64,000 nucleotides of DNA from Streptomyces composti (GTDB lineage Bacteria; Actinomycetota; Actinomycetes; Streptomycetales; Streptomycetaceae): contig NZ_JAATEM010000006.1 in assembly GCF_012034205.1 (NCBI RefSeq), positions 140,252 to 204,251 on the forward strand, read 5' to 3'. The position numbers and the translations under genes were made by a program. Numbering within the stretch: the stretch's first letter is position 1; every line of letters begins with the position of its first letter. Of this stretch, positions 34,826 through 43,379 are shown piece by piece. The notes beneath the pieces are model-generated. The model was given only the letters and a program-made list of their open reading frames with translations, was not told the DNA's origin and did not search any database.

Positions 34826-36652
34826 TTGCGCGAGTTCGAGAACCCTCCGCCTGCGTCGGCACCTCTCGTGGGCGGACTGGCCGACATGGTCTTCCAGCAC
34901 GCCGAGGAGGACCCGACACGTGTCGCGCTCGGCCGCAAGGACGAATCCGGGCAGTGGCGGGATGTCACCAGCGCCGAGTTCCGTGACGAGGTGCTCGCCC
35001 TGGCCAAGGGGCTGATCGCCCGCGGGGTGCGCTTCGGCGACCGGGTCGCCATCATGTCCCGCACCCGCTACGAGTGGACGCTGTTCGACTTCGCCCTGTG
35101 GACGATCGGCGCGCAGGTCGTGCCGGTGTATCCGACGTCGTCGGCGGAGCAGTGCTTCTGGATGCTGTACGACGCGGAGGTATCCGCCGCGATCGTGGAG
35201 CACGAGGACCATGCGATGACCATCGCCACGGTCGTCGACCGGCTGCCGCAGCTGCGCCAGCTCTGGCAGCTGGACGCGGGCGCGGTGCAGGAGCTGTACG
35301 ACGCGGGCGCCCACATCGACGACGAGATCGTGCACCGGCACCGCAGGGCCGTCACCCCCGACTCGGTGGCGACCGTCATCTACACCTCCGGCACCACGGG
35401 CCGCCCCAAGGGCTGTGTGCTCTCCCACGGCAACTTCATGTACGAGGCGGAGACCGTCATCGAGGGCTGGGAGCCGGTCTTCCACTCCAAGAAGGGCGAC
35501 GAGGCGTCGACGCTGCTGTTCCTGCCGCTGGCGCACGTGTTCGGCCGGATGGTGGAGGTGGCGGCGATCCGCGGCCGGGTCAAGTTCGGGCACCAGCCGC
35601 AGCTGAACGCCGCCGCGCTGCTGCCGGACCTGGCGGCGTTCCGGCCGACGTTCATCCTGGCGGTGCCCTACATCTTCGAGAAGGTGTTCAACGCAGCCCG
35701 CCGCAAGGCGGAGCGCGAGGGCAGGGCAGGGCCGTTCGAGAAGGCCGTCGAGGTGGCGGTGAAGTACGCGGACGCCGTGGAGGCGAAGGCGTGGGGCATC
35801 GGACCGGGGCCCTCGGCCGGGCTGCGGATGCAGCACCAGCTCTTCGACAAGCTCGTCTACAGCAAGGTGCGCGCCGCGATGGGCGGACGGATCCGCAACG
35901 CCATGTCCGGCGGTTCGGCGATGGACCGGCGGCTCGGCCTGTTCTTCGCCGGTGCCGGCGTGCAGATCTACGAGGGCTACGGCCTGACCGAGTCCACCGC
36001 GGCGGCCACCGCCAACCCGCCCGGGCGCACCCGGTACGGCACGGTCGGCCCGCCCATTCCGGGCGTCACCGTGCACGTCGCGGACGACGGGGAGATCTGG
36101 CTGCACGGTGCCAACGTCTTCCAGGGCTATCTGAACAACCCGAAGGCCACCGACGAGGCCCTGCACGACGGCTGGCTGGCCACCGGTGACCTGGGCTTCC
36201 TCGACGAGGACGGCTATCTGACCATCACGGGACGCAAGAAGGAGATCCTGGTCACCTCCGGCGGCAAGAGCGTCTCGCCCGGGCTGCTGGAGGAGCGGGT
36301 GCGCGACCATCCGCTGGTCAACCAGTGCATCGTCGTCGGCAACGACCGCCCGTACGTCGCCGCGCTGGTCACCCTGGACCCGGAGGCCGTGGAGCACTGG
36401 CTGGCGATGCGCGGCAAGCCCCGGCTTCCGCCGGCCCAGCTGGTCAACGACCCGGACCTGGAGATGGAGGTGCGGCGCGCGGTGGTCGCCGCCAACACAC
36501 TGGTCTCGCAGGCCGAGTCGATCCGCACCTTCCGGATCCTGGCGCAGCCGTTCACCGAGGAGCACGGGCTGCTCACCCCGTCCCTGAAGCTGAAGCGCAA
36601 GGCGATCGAGAAGGCCTACGCGGAGGAGGTCGAGGCCCTGTACCGGGCCTGA
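34826..36652 (+). CDS. Long-chain acyl-CoA synthetase (AMP-forming)
   Basis: The 608-residue enzyme has the acyl-adenylate core motif VIYTSGTTGRPKGCVLSHGN. The A5 motif YEGYGLTESTA and the A8 region ITGRKKEILVTSGGKSVSP also match FadD15-type long-chain acyl-CoA ligases of actinobacteria. It activates fatty acids to acyl-CoA via acyl-AMP at the inner face of the membrane. The frame starts at a TTG (34826) after a GGGGAGCGGGGA region; no ATG or GTG lies at a suitable place, and homologues begin MREF as here. The 248-base upstream gap is unusually A/T-rich (34630-34740) and probably carries the promoter. The gene is monocistronic. Confidence 0.92.
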   Translation: MREFENPPPASAPLVGGLADMVFQHAEEDPTRVALGRKDESGQWRDVTSAEFRDEVLALAKGLIARGVRFGDRVAIMSRTRYEWTLFDFALWTIGAQVVPVYPTSSAEQCFWMLYDAEVSAAIVEHEDHAMTIATVVDRLPQLRQLWQLDAGAVQELYDAGAHIDDEIVHRHRRAVTPDSVATVIYTSGTTGRPKGCVLSHGNFMYEAETVIEGWEPVFHSKKGDEASTLLFLPLAHVFGRMVEVAAIRGRVKFGHQPQLNAAALLPDLAAFRPTFILAVPYIFEKVFNAARRKAEREGRAGPFEKAVEVAVKYADAVEAKAWGIGPGPSAGLRMQHQLFDKLVYSKVRAAMGGRIRNAMSGGSAMDRRLGLFFAGAGVQIYEGYGLTESTAAATANPPGRTRYGTVGPPIPGVTVHVADDGEIWLHGANVFQGYLNNPKATDEALHDGWLATGDLGFLDEDGYLTITGRKKEILVTSGGKSVSPGLLEERVRDHPLVNQCIVVGNDRPYVAALVTLDPEAVEHWLAMRGKPRLPPAQLVNDPDLEMEVRRAVVAANTLVSQAESIRTFRILAQPFTEEHGLLTPSLKLKRKAIEKAYAEEVEALYRA

Positions 36653-36821
36653 GCGGCGATCCGTCCCGGAAACGGGTCACCATCCGCCCCGGACGGGACG
36701 CACGTCACGTCCCGCAGCGGACACGAGCCGGCCGATCAGGAATGCACGACGAGCCGTGATCGTTGACGATGGGGGTGTCACACCCACCACTCCTGCCGAC
36801 GAGACGAAGGATCGTAAGCCC

Positions 36822-37655
36822 GTGACCAAGGTCCCCGCGATCACCCTGAACAACGGCGTCGAGATGCCCCAGCTCGGCTTCGGCGTCTGGCAGGTGCCGG
36901 ACGACGAGGCGGAGACGGCCGTCACGCAGGCGCTTCAGGCCGGCTACCGCAGCATCGACACGGCGGCCGCGTACGAGAACGAGGAGGGCACCGGCAGGGC
37001 CATCGCGAAGTCGGGCATCCCGCGCGAGGAGCTGTTCGTCACCACCAAGCTCTGGAACACCGACCAGGGGTACGACGCCACGCTGCGCGCCTTCGACAGG
37101 TCCGCGTCGAAGCTGGGCCTCGACTACGTGGATCTGTACCTCATCCACTGGCCTACGCCGGCCCGGGACAAGTACGTCGACACCTACAAGGCGTTCGAGA
37201 AGCTGCTCGCCGACGGACGGGTCCGCGCCATCGGCGTGTCGAACTTCCTGCCGGAGCACCTGGAGCGGCTGATCTCGCAGACCTCGGTGGTCCCGGCGGT
37301 CAACCAGATCGAGCTGCACCCGCATCTGCAGCAGCACACCGCCCGCGAGTACCACGCGGAGCGGGGCATCGCCACCGAGGCGTGGTCGCCGCTGGGCCAG
37401 GGCAAGGGCCTGCTCGAGGTCCCGGCGATCGTGGCGATCGCCCGGAAGCACGAGCGCACCCCGGCCCAGGTCGTGCTGCGCTGGCACCTCCAGCTCGGCA
37501 ACATCGTCATCCCGAAGTCGGTGACGCCCTCCCGCATCCGGGAGAACATCGACGTCTTCGACTTCAGCCTGGACGCCGAGGACCTGGCCGCCATCAGCGC
37601 CCTCGACGAGGGCCGCCGCCTGGGCCCGGACCCGGCCCAGTTCAACCTGGCCTGA
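36822..37655 (+). CDS. Aldo/keto reductase
   Basis: The 277-residue protein carries the AKR catalytic tetrad: Asp and Tyr in SIDTAAAYENE, Lys in VTTKLWN and His in LYLIHWPTP. It also has the substrate-loop motif IGVSNFLPEHLERL and the NADPH-site IPKSVTPSRIREN. Members reduce aldehydes and ketones with NADPH. I start it at the GTG at 36822, which follows GAAGGA and gives the usual N-terminus. The frame is open back to a GTG at 36756, giving an extra 22 polar residues. It ends at a clear terminator and converges on the SDR gene. Confidence 0.9.
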   Translation: MTKVPAITLNNGVEMPQLGFGVWQVPDDEAETAVTQALQAGYRSIDTAAAYENEEGTGRAIAKSGIPREELFVTTKLWNTDQGYDATLRAFDRSASKLGLDYVDLYLIHWPTPARDKYVDTYKAFEKLLADGRVRAIGVSNFLPEHLERLISQTSVVPAVNQIELHPHLQQHTAREYHAERGIATEAWSPLGQGKGLLEVPAIVAIARKHERTPAQVVLRWHLQLGNIVIPKSVTPSRIRENIDVFDFSLDAEDLAAISALDEGRRLGPDPAQFNLA

Positions 37656-37679
37656 CGCTCCCGACGCGTCCTGACCGGC

Positions 37680-37717
37680 GGTGCGGCGGCCCCGGTGACA
37701 CCCGAGGCCGCCGCACC
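37680..37717. terminator. Bidirectional hairpin between aldo/keto reductase and SDR genes
   Basis: Arms GGTGCGGCGGCC (37680-37691) and GGCCGCCGCACC (37706-37717) are perfect 12-base complements with a 14-base loop, in the 82-base convergent gap. Confidence 0.75.
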
Positions 37718-37737
37718 CGTCCGTCCCGCGACTCCCC

Positions 37738-38439
37738 TCAGTGGGGCTGCCCGAGGGGCCGCACGACCACCGTGTTGACATCGACGCCCGCGGGCTGCCG
37801 GACCGCCCACACCACGGACTCGGCGATCTGATCGGCCGTCAGCATCGGCCCCTGCGGAACACCGCCGTGGGCCTCCCAGAACGGCGTCTCCACCCGCCCG
37901 GGCGCGACCAGTGTGACGCCGACACCCCAGTCGGTCACCTGCCGCCGGGTGTTCTCCGCGAGCCCGGTCACCGCCCACTTGGTCGCCCCGTAGAGGTTGC
38001 CCGGCATGTTCACGAACCCGGCGACGCTCCCGATCAGCACGATCCGCCCCCGGGTCTCCCTCAGCGCGTCGACCGATGCCCTGATCAGCAGCGCGGGCCC
38101 CAGCACATTGGTCAGCACCATCTCGGTCCACCCCGAGGGATCCCCCTCGGCGACCGAGTCGCCCGTGGCGAACCCGGCGTTGGCGACCACCGTGTCCAGC
38201 CGCCCGAACCGCTGGAGAACCGCCTCGACCGCGTCCCGCACGTCCTCGTACACGGCCGCGTTCCCCGGAATCGTCAGCAGCCCCTCGGGCTCCCCCGCCT
38301 CCTTGGCGAAGCCCCGCAGCCGCTGCTGTCCACGCCCGGTGACGGCCACCCTCTCCCCCGCCGCGAGCAGCCGCCGCGCGACGGCCGCCCCGATGCCACT
38401 GCCCCCGCCGGTGATCAGCGTGACCGGTGAGTCACTCAT
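37738..38439 (-). CDS. Short-chain dehydrogenase/reductase (SDR)
   Basis: The 233-residue protein has the SDR cofactor motif TLITGGGSGIGAAVARRL, the structural VVANAGFA and the catalytic Ser/Tyr/Lys set (LIGSVAGF, then YGATK). PGRVETPF follows. It is of classical SDR size and should use NAD(P)(H); the substrate is unknown. The ATG at 38439 has GGGAG six bases upstream. Its promoter region carries a very clear MerR-type element (38487-38517), so expression is probably induced by a small molecule or redox signal sensed by a MerR protein encoded elsewhere. Confidence 0.92.
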   Translation of the reverse strand: MSDSPVTLITGGGSGIGAAVARRLLAAGERVAVTGRGQQRLRGFAKEAGEPEGLLTIPGNAAVYEDVRDAVEAVLQRFGRLDTVVANAGFATGDSVAEGDPSGWTEMVLTNVLGPALLIRASVDALRETRGRIVLIGSVAGFVNMPGNLYGATKWAVTGLAENTRRQVTDWGVGVTLVAPGRVETPFWEAHGGVPQGPMLTADQIAESVVWAVRQPAGVDVNTVVVRPLGQPH

Positions 38440-38486
38440 CAGCACTCCCTCGGTTGTCCGTTCGTGGTTCGCCGTCAGCTGCCGGG

Positions 38487-38517
38487 AGTCCATCACTTGG
38501 AGCGCTCTCGAAGTCAA
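38487..38517 (-). promoter_or_regulatory. MerR-type promoter with 19-bp spacer upstream of the SDR gene
   Basis: On the minus strand, TTGACT (-35, 38512-38517) and TGGACT (-10, 38487-38492) are separated by exactly 19 bases. A 20-bp dyad (38495-38514, ACTTSGAG...CTCSAAGT type, 16 of 20 symmetric) lies between and over them. An over-long spacer with a central dyad is the hallmark of promoters activated by MerR family regulators. The predicted start of transcription is about 40 bases before the ATG. Confidence 0.7.
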
Positions 38518-38544
38518 GCGGGCCGTCGAGGAGCGTTCCTGCGG

Positions 38545-39411
38545 TCAGACCGGGCGTACCGCTGTGTGGACCGTGTGGGCGGTGAGGAGGAAGAGGTCGG
38601 GGCGGTGGTGGAGGCTCGACTTGTCGTCGGGGTCGAGGAGGCGGTCGAGGGTCGCGCGGTCGTCGGGGGCGAGGTGGTCGGCGAAGGTCTCGCGGGCTCG
38701 GGTGAGCATGTCGAGGGCGTAGGCGCGGGCGCGGTCGGGGGCCGGGGCGGGGAGGTCGAGGAGGAAGGAGCGGGTGCGGGTGTGGTGCAGGCCCGCGGCG
38801 GTCAGCAGGGCGGGCCAGTGCTCGGTGGTGGCGACCGAGCCGGGCAGATCCGCGCGCATCTGGGTGAACCACTCCTCCTGCAGCACGTCGAGGCGGGCCT
38901 GGAGGCCGGGGCGGCCGAAGCCGATGTCGCGCGGGAGGAAGCGGGTGGGCAGGCCGCCCTCCATCACGGCCAGGGTGCCGCCGGGGGCGAGCCGGGAGGC
39001 GAGGGCGGTGAGGGCGGCCTGCTGGTCGCCGAGGTGGTGCACGCTGCGGCTCGCCCAGAGGAGGTCGGCGGGGTACTCCAAGTCGTCGAGAACGGCGGGG
39101 AGTTCTCCGGTGAGGGTGGAGAAGCGGTCGGCCACGCCCCGGTCGGCGGCGCGGGCCCGGGCGCGTTCCAGGAGGGGTTCGGAGCCGTCGACGGCCACGA
39201 TGCGTGCGCCGGGGAAGGTGTCGGCGAACAGGCAGGAGATCACGCCGGGGCCGCTGCCGGCGTCGACCACGAGTCCGGGTTCGGTGACCTCCTTGGCCAG
39301 CCAGCCGAGGACGCGCTCGTACAGCGGGGTGAACAGTTCCGCCTGCGATTCGAGGTGGTCGGCCATCTCGGCCCAGTCGATGTCCGTGTGGTCGTGGTGG
39401 TGGTGCGCCAT
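38545..39411 (-). CDS. SAM-dependent methyltransferase, class I
   Basis: The 288-residue product has the methyltransferase glycine motif VVDAGSGPGVISCLFAD, the acidic strand end IVAVDGSEP, WASRSVHHLGDQQ and GGTLAVMEGG. The N-terminus MAHHHHDHTDIDW is a natural histidine run that may bind metal. The C-terminal part is helical and not diagnostic of a substrate. I start at the ATG at 39411; the frame extends upstream but with poor coding character. It lies upstream of the SDR gene on the same strand with a 105-base gap that contains the SDR promoter, so the two are probably separate transcripts. Confidence 0.85.
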   Translation of the reverse strand: MAHHHHDHTDIDWAEMADHLESQAELFTPLYERVLGWLAKEVTEPGLVVDAGSGPGVISCLFADTFPGARIVAVDGSEPLLERARARAADRGVADRFSTLTGELPAVLDDLEYPADLLWASRSVHHLGDQQAALTALASRLAPGGTLAVMEGGLPTRFLPRDIGFGRPGLQARLDVLQEEWFTQMRADLPGSVATTEHWPALLTAAGLHHTRTRSFLLDLPAPAPDRARAYALDMLTRARETFADHLAPDDRATLDRLLDPDDKSSLHHRPDLFLLTAHTVHTAVRPV

Positions 39412-39516
39412 GGTGTTGGTCAGCCTCTCCGCTCGGGTTCGGACAGAGTGCGCCGACGCTCCGTGGGGTGGCAAATGAACTTGCCGGTTGTGCAAAGCCG
39501 GGGTGGCGGGCGCCGG

Positions 39517-40287
39517 TCATCGGGGGGAGGGAGGGGTGGGGCGGGGCGAGGGCTTGCGGAAGGCCCGGAGGGTGAAGACCGGGTCGGGGCGGGGGCGGTC
39601 CTGGTCCGGGAGTGCGGCCAGGCGTGAGGCCATGCGGTCGGCGAGCGGGCTGTCGGGCGGGATGGTGACGAACCAGCCGCGGCGCAGGTCGGCGACGGTG
39701 CGGCGGGGGCTGCGGCCCTGACCGTGTCCGCGGAAGCGCGCCTGGCCGGCGGGGACCAGGCCGTGGCGGGCGGCGCGGGCCTCGATGTCGGCGGCGGCGT
39801 CGCGGACGGGGGTGCGCGGGCGGTCGGCGAGGACGGCGTCGATGTCGCTGCCCACGTTGTGCGCGGCGGCCTTGTCGACGGTGGTGACGTAGACGCCGCC
39901 GGGGCGCAGCACGCGGGCGCACTCGGCGAGGACGGCCTCGACCTCCTCGGGCCCGTTCAGCAGGTGCAGCAGCCAGACGGTGACCACGGCGTCGAAGCGC
40001 GCGTCGGCGAACGGCAGCCGGCGGGTGTCGGCGCGGGCGATCCGGCCGGGCAGCCGGGAGGCGGCCAGCCGGGTCATGGCCGAGGCGAGGTCGACACCGG
40101 TCACGGTCAGGCCGGGGCGCGCGGCGGCGAAGCGGCGGGTGACGAGGCCGGTCCCGCAGGCCGCGTCGAGCAGCGTGCGGGCCCGGGCGGGGATCAGTCC
40201 GAGCACGGCGTCGGCGGCGGCCGCCGCTCGTGGTTCGCCACCGCGGAGGTCGTCGTAGTGCCGGGCCTCCTCCTCGTAGTCGAGCAC
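39517..40287 (-). CDS. SAM-dependent methyltransferase, class I
   Basis: The 256-residue protein begins at a GTG with LDYEEEARHYDDLRGGEPRA, which is typical of Methyltransf_11 proteins. It then shows LLDAACGTGLVTRRFA, TGVDLASAM, ADTRRLPFADARFDAVV and VLRPGGVYVTT. The acceptor is unknown; similar proteins include ubiquinone/menaquinone-type and natural-product methyltransferases. The C-terminus is Arg/Pro-rich. It starts five bases after the pterin dehydratase stop and is therefore probably co-transcribed with it. Confidence 0.88.
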   Translation of the reverse strand: MLDYEEEARHYDDLRGGEPRAAAAADAVLGLIPARARTLLDAACGTGLVTRRFAAARPGLTVTGVDLASAMTRLAASRLPGRIARADTRRLPFADARFDAVVTVWLLHLLNGPEEVEAVLAECARVLRPGGVYVTTVDKAAAHNVGSDIDAVLADRPRTPVRDAAADIEARAARHGLVPAGQARFRGHGQGRSPRRTVADLRRGWFVTIPPDSPLADRMASRLAALPDQDRPRPDPVFTLRAFRKPSPRPTPPSPR

Positions 40288-40292
40288 GTGAC

Positions 40293-40598
40293 TCAGTGTG
40301 CCCCGTGGCCGGGTGCCAGGTCCTCCACCCTGCGGGCGAGCTCGAAGTCCTTCTCGGTGACGGCGCCGCCCACGCTGTGGGTGTTCACGGACAGGGTCAC
40401 GGTGTTGTAGCCGAGGGTGAGGTCGGAGTGGTGGCCGAGTTCCTCCTGCACCTGGGCGATGTGGACGACCATCGCCGTGGCCGCGAAGTGCGAGCCGAGA
40501 CGGTAGGAGCGGGTGAGGCGGTCTGTGTCGAGCGACCAGCCGGGCAGCTCGGCCAGCCGGTCCTCGATCTCCTGGTGCGGCAGCGGTTCGACGGGCAT
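40293..40598 (-). CDS. 4a-hydroxytetrahydrobiopterin dehydratase (PCD/DCoH)
   Basis: The 101-residue product is a standard-length pterin-4a-carbinolamine dehydratase with the catalytic and pterin-site pattern EELGHHSDLTLGYNTV followed by TLSVNTHSVGG. It removes water from 4a-hydroxytetrahydropterin formed by aromatic amino acid hydroxylases. No hydroxylase gene is seen in the window. The ATG at 40598 follows GAAGGAGCGCACCCC. The methyltransferase gene follows after five bases. Confidence 0.92.
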   Translation of the reverse strand: MPVEPLPHQEIEDRLAELPGWSLDTDRLTRSYRLGSHFAATAMVVHIAQVQEELGHHSDLTLGYNTVTLSVNTHSVGGAVTEKDFELARRVEDLAPGHGAH

Positions 40599-40804
40599 GG
40601 GGTGCGCTCCTTCGCCGGTGGGGGGTGGTTCAGCGGTTCAGCCGTCCTGCGCGGACGCCTCGGCAGGCAAGGGGGCTCGTTACTCAGCGTGCCACAGCAT
40701 GTCGTGCCCGGCTCCCGTTCGGGGCGGTGACAGGAGCGTGCCGGAGGGCCGTGCAGGGGTGCTTGCGGAGTGCGCCGGAAGAGTGCGGGTGCCCGGTTCT
40801 CGGT

Positions 40805-40810
40805 TACGGT
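40805..40810 (+). promoter_or_regulatory. Putative -10 box for a leaderless regulator transcript
   Basis: TACGGT lies seven bases before the ATG at 40818, where no ribosome site is present. Confidence 0.35.
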
Positions 40811-40817
40811 CGGCGGC

Positions 40818-41639
40818 ATGAGCAGTGCGACGTCGCAGGCCGCCTCCGCGGCCGGAGGTGTGGGCCCGCTGCTGCGTGCCTGGCGGGAGCAGCGGCGGGT
40901 GAGCCAGCTGGAGCTGGCGCTGCGTGCGGGGTCCTCCGCGCGGCACATCAGCTTCATCGAGACCGGGCGCTCCCGGCCCAGCGAGGAGATGGTGCTGCGG
41001 CTCGCCGAGCATCTGGACGTGCCGGTGCGGGAGCGCAACGCGCTGCTGGTGGCGGCCGGTTACGCGCCCCGGTACCCGCACACCCCGCTGGACGACCCGG
41101 CGCTGGAGGCGCTGCGGGCGGGCATCGAGCAGCTGATCGGTGGCTATGAGCCGTTCCCCGCGCTCGTGGTGGACGCCATGTTCGACGTGGTGGCCGCCAA
41201 CCGAGGGGTGATGGCGCTGCTGGAGGGGATTGCCGAGTCGCTGCTCGAGCCGCCGCTGAACGCGCTGCGGATCACGCTGCATCCGCAGGGGCTCGCTCCG
41301 CGCATCCGGAATCTGCGGCAGTGGCGCGGACATCTGCTGCAGCGCATCGAGCACCAGATCGCGCTGCGCCGCTCGGAGCAGCTGCGGGCGCTGTACGAGG
41401 AGGTGGCCGGGTATCCCGTGCCGGAGACCGGTCCGGGAGCGGAGGAGGAGGCGGACGACACGGTCGCGTACTTCGCGCTGCCGATGCTGCTCGAGCATCA
41501 GGGGCGGACGCTGTCCTTCGTCTCCTCGATCTCCACCTTCAACACGCCCATGGACGTGACCGTCGCCGAGCTGGCCGTGGAGACGCTGCTCCCGGCCGAC
41601 CCGGCGACGGCCAAGTACCTGCAGAACTGGCTGAGCTGA
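40818..41639 (+). CDS. XRE family regulator with MmyB-like ligand-binding domain
   Basis: The 273-residue protein has an N-terminal helix-turn-helix in residues about 12-68 (LLRAWREQRRVSQLELALRA, RHISFIETGRSRPSEEMVLR). An MmyB-like domain follows with AGYAPRYPHTPLDDP, FPALVVDAMFDVVAANRG, GLAPRIRNLRQWRGHLLQRI and FNTPMDVTVAELAVETLLPA. The pattern matches regulators often found beside SDR or oxidoreductase genes in Streptomyces. The domain can bind a fatty-acid-like ligand. It converges with one base to spare on the small membrane-protein gene. The ATG lacks a ribosome site and may be leaderless. Confidence 0.9.
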   Translation: MSSATSQAASAAGGVGPLLRAWREQRRVSQLELALRAGSSARHISFIETGRSRPSEEMVLRLAEHLDVPVRERNALLVAAGYAPRYPHTPLDDPALEALRAGIEQLIGGYEPFPALVVDAMFDVVAANRGVMALLEGIAESLLEPPLNALRITLHPQGLAPRIRNLRQWRGHLLQRIEHQIALRRSEQLRALYEEVAGYPVPETGPGAEEEADDTVAYFALPMLLEHQGRTLSFVSSISTFNTPMDVTVAELAVETLLPADPATAKYLQNWLS

Positions 41640-41640
41640 C

Positions 41641-42066
41641 TCAGCCCCGGCCGGACTGCCGTGCTTTCAGCGCCATGTGCTGCAGCAGGGCGAAGCCGGC
41701 CACGACGAGCGCCTGGAGCACGATCCACACCGCGCCCGCCGTGCTCGGCGTCAGCCACAGCGCCAGCGCGGCCAGACTCGCCGCCGACCAGGCGAGGTTG
41801 GCCTCGACGACGGCCCGCACGCCGAGGGCCTGCGGGTGCGGGCGGGCGGCGAGCAGGCCGACTCCGGCCGCATAGACGAGGAGGAACGCACCAAGGCCGA
41901 GCAGCAGGGTCGAGTCCACGCCGAGGAAGCGCCCGAGCGGTCCGGAGAGCGCGAGGTAGGCGAGCGCGTTGGCGCCGGTGACGACGGCGTCGAGGGCGAG
42001 GAAGCGGCGCAGCACGGCCCGCGGGTCGGTGGTCCGGGCGAGCGCGGCGAGCTGGGTCGCGGACAT
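41641..42066 (-). CDS. Small integral membrane protein of unknown function
   Basis: The 141-residue product has four predicted membrane segments (near 27-48, 52-74, 87-108 and 113-132), and conserved-looking features such as VVTGANALAYLALSGPLGR. Comparable small proteins next to XRE/MmyB or DUF5753 regulators are common in Streptomyces but have no known role. Its stop is one base from the convergent regulator's stop. An operator-like palindrome (42189-42205) lies 123 bases upstream in the gap shared with the divergent helix-turn-helix gene. Confidence 0.8.
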   Translation of the reverse strand: MSATQLAALARTTDPRAVLRRFLALDAVVTGANALAYLALSGPLGRFLGVDSTLLLGLGAFLLVYAAGVGLLAARPHPQALGVRAVVEANLAWSAASLAALALWLTPSTAGAVWIVLQALVVAGFALLQHMALKARQSGRG

Positions 42067-42188
42067 GACGAATCACCCTCCGTCGGGGTCGGTTGGTCGG
42101 CGGGATGCGGGCGGTACGGTCCCGGAACGGAGTGCGCCGTCCCGGGACCGCCCGACCTCCACGATCCCGGCGGGCGGGGCCGGCGTCG

Positions 42189-42205
42189 ATTACCTCCGGA
42201 GTAAT
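42189..42205. promoter_or_regulatory. Operator-like palindrome ATTAC-C-TCCGGA-GTAAT
   Basis: The 17-bp site is an inverted repeat with one unpaired C and is the only A/T-containing island in the 291-base divergent gap (42067-42357). It could serve the membrane-protein gene, the DUF5753 regulator gene or both. Confidence 0.5.
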
Positions 42206-42357
42206 GCCGGGCAGAGGCCGCTTCCCGCGCACCCTCGGCTACGGCAGCCCTCGCACCGGGGGCGCAAGGGGTCCGTGGTGGTCCGTGCGCACAGCGTGAG
42301 AGTGTGGGGGCGGCGTGACGGACGGATCGCGGAGCACGGCGCGTTGGGAGGCCGGGT

Positions 42358-43221
42358 GTGAGCGAGCGGCGGGCCGCACCCACCGTGGGGCAGGTGGTGC
42401 TCGGCAGGCGGTTGCAGGAACTGCGGGAGGCCGCGGGGCTCGGACGGGACGAAGCGGCCAGGGTGCTGCGGGTGGCGCCCGCGACCGTGCGGCGCATGGA
42501 GACCGCCGAGGTCGCGCTGAAGATCCCGTACGTGCAGATCCTGCTCTCCGCCTACGGGGTGCCGGAGCCGGAGACGACCGCGTTCATCGAGCTGGTGGAG
42601 GAGGCCAACCGGCCGGGCTGGTGGCAGCGGTTCCACGATGTGCTGCCCGACTGGTTCAGCCTCTATGTGAGCCTGGAGGGCGCCGCCCGGATCATCCGCT
42701 GCTACGAGCCGCACTTCGTGCCGGGCCTGCTGCAGACCGAGGACTATGCGCGGGCGGTGCTGGAGGCAGGCACGATCGGGGCGGAGGGGCGCGAGACGGT
42801 CGAGCGGCACGTGGCGCTGCGCATGGAACGCCGCCGCCTGCTCGAGCGGGCCGACCCGCCGCATCTGTGGGTGGTCCTGGACGAGACGGTGCTGCGGCGC
42901 CCGGTGAGCGTCGACGGCCGGGTGATGCGCGTGCAGCTGGACGAGCTGCTGCGGTACTCCGAGCGGGACGGGATCACCGTGCAGATCGCGGAGTTCGCCG
43001 AAGGCCCGCATCCGGGGACCTACGCGCCGTTCACGCTGTTCCGGTTCGCCGAACCGGAGTTGCCCGACATGGTGTTCACCGAGTACCTGACCGGCGCCCT
43101 GTATCTGGACTCCCGCACCGAGGTGTCGGCGCATCTCGAGGTGCTGGACCACATGACCGCGCGGGCGGCGTCCCCGGAGCGCACCCGTGAGCTGCTGCGC
43201 GCCTGGCGTGACCGGTACTGA
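42358..43221 (+). CDS. Helix-turn-helix regulator with DUF5753 (Scr1-family antitoxin-like)
   Basis: The 287-residue protein has a helix-turn-helix in residues about 12-65 (GRRLQELREAAGLGRDEAAR, ATVRRMETAEVALKIP). A DUF5753 domain follows with GWWQRFHDVLPDWFSLYVSL, EGAARIIRCYEPHFVPGLLQ, the next residues QTEDYARAV, then LDETVLRRPV, GITVQIAEFAEGPHPG and PDMVFTEYLTGALYLD. This is a very large Streptomyces family related to WhiJ and Scr1, whose genes normally stand beside a small DUF397 gene. Here no DUF397 gene is found; the next gene encodes a DUF574-type methyltransferase. It starts at GTG 42358 after GGAGGCCGGGT. Confidence 0.92.
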   Translation: MSERRAAPTVGQVVLGRRLQELREAAGLGRDEAARVLRVAPATVRRMETAEVALKIPYVQILLSAYGVPEPETTAFIELVEEANRPGWWQRFHDVLPDWFSLYVSLEGAARIIRCYEPHFVPGLLQTEDYARAVLEAGTIGAEGRETVERHVALRMERRRLLERADPPHLWVVLDETVLRRPVSVDGRVMRVQLDELLRYSERDGITVQIAEFAEGPHPGTYAPFTLFRFAEPELPDMVFTEYLTGALYLDSRTEVSAHLEVLDHMTARAASPERTRELLRAWRDRY

Positions 43222-43343
43222 GCCAGGTCCGTGCAGCCCGTGCGATCCGTGTGACCCGCGCGACCGGTGCAACCCCGCGCGCCGGAGCACGTCTTGAGAA
43301 GAGGAGGAGAGAGACGAGACAGAAGAGAGAGCAGAGCGACGCC

Positions 43344-43379
43344 ATGGCCAGGACAGAACGAGGAGAGGACAGCGTGTGA
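43344..43379 (+). CDS. Possible 11-residue leader ORF (MARTERGEDSV)
   Basis: An ATG at 43344 opens an 11-codon frame whose TGA (43377-43379) overlaps the GTG start of the methyltransferase gene. A long purine-rich tract (43295-43340) with several GGAG-like sites precedes it, and the second half of the ORF carries the downstream ribosome site GAGGAGAGGA. It may couple or tune translation of the next gene. It could also be chance in an A/G-rich leader. Confidence 0.3.
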   Translation: MARTERGEDSV

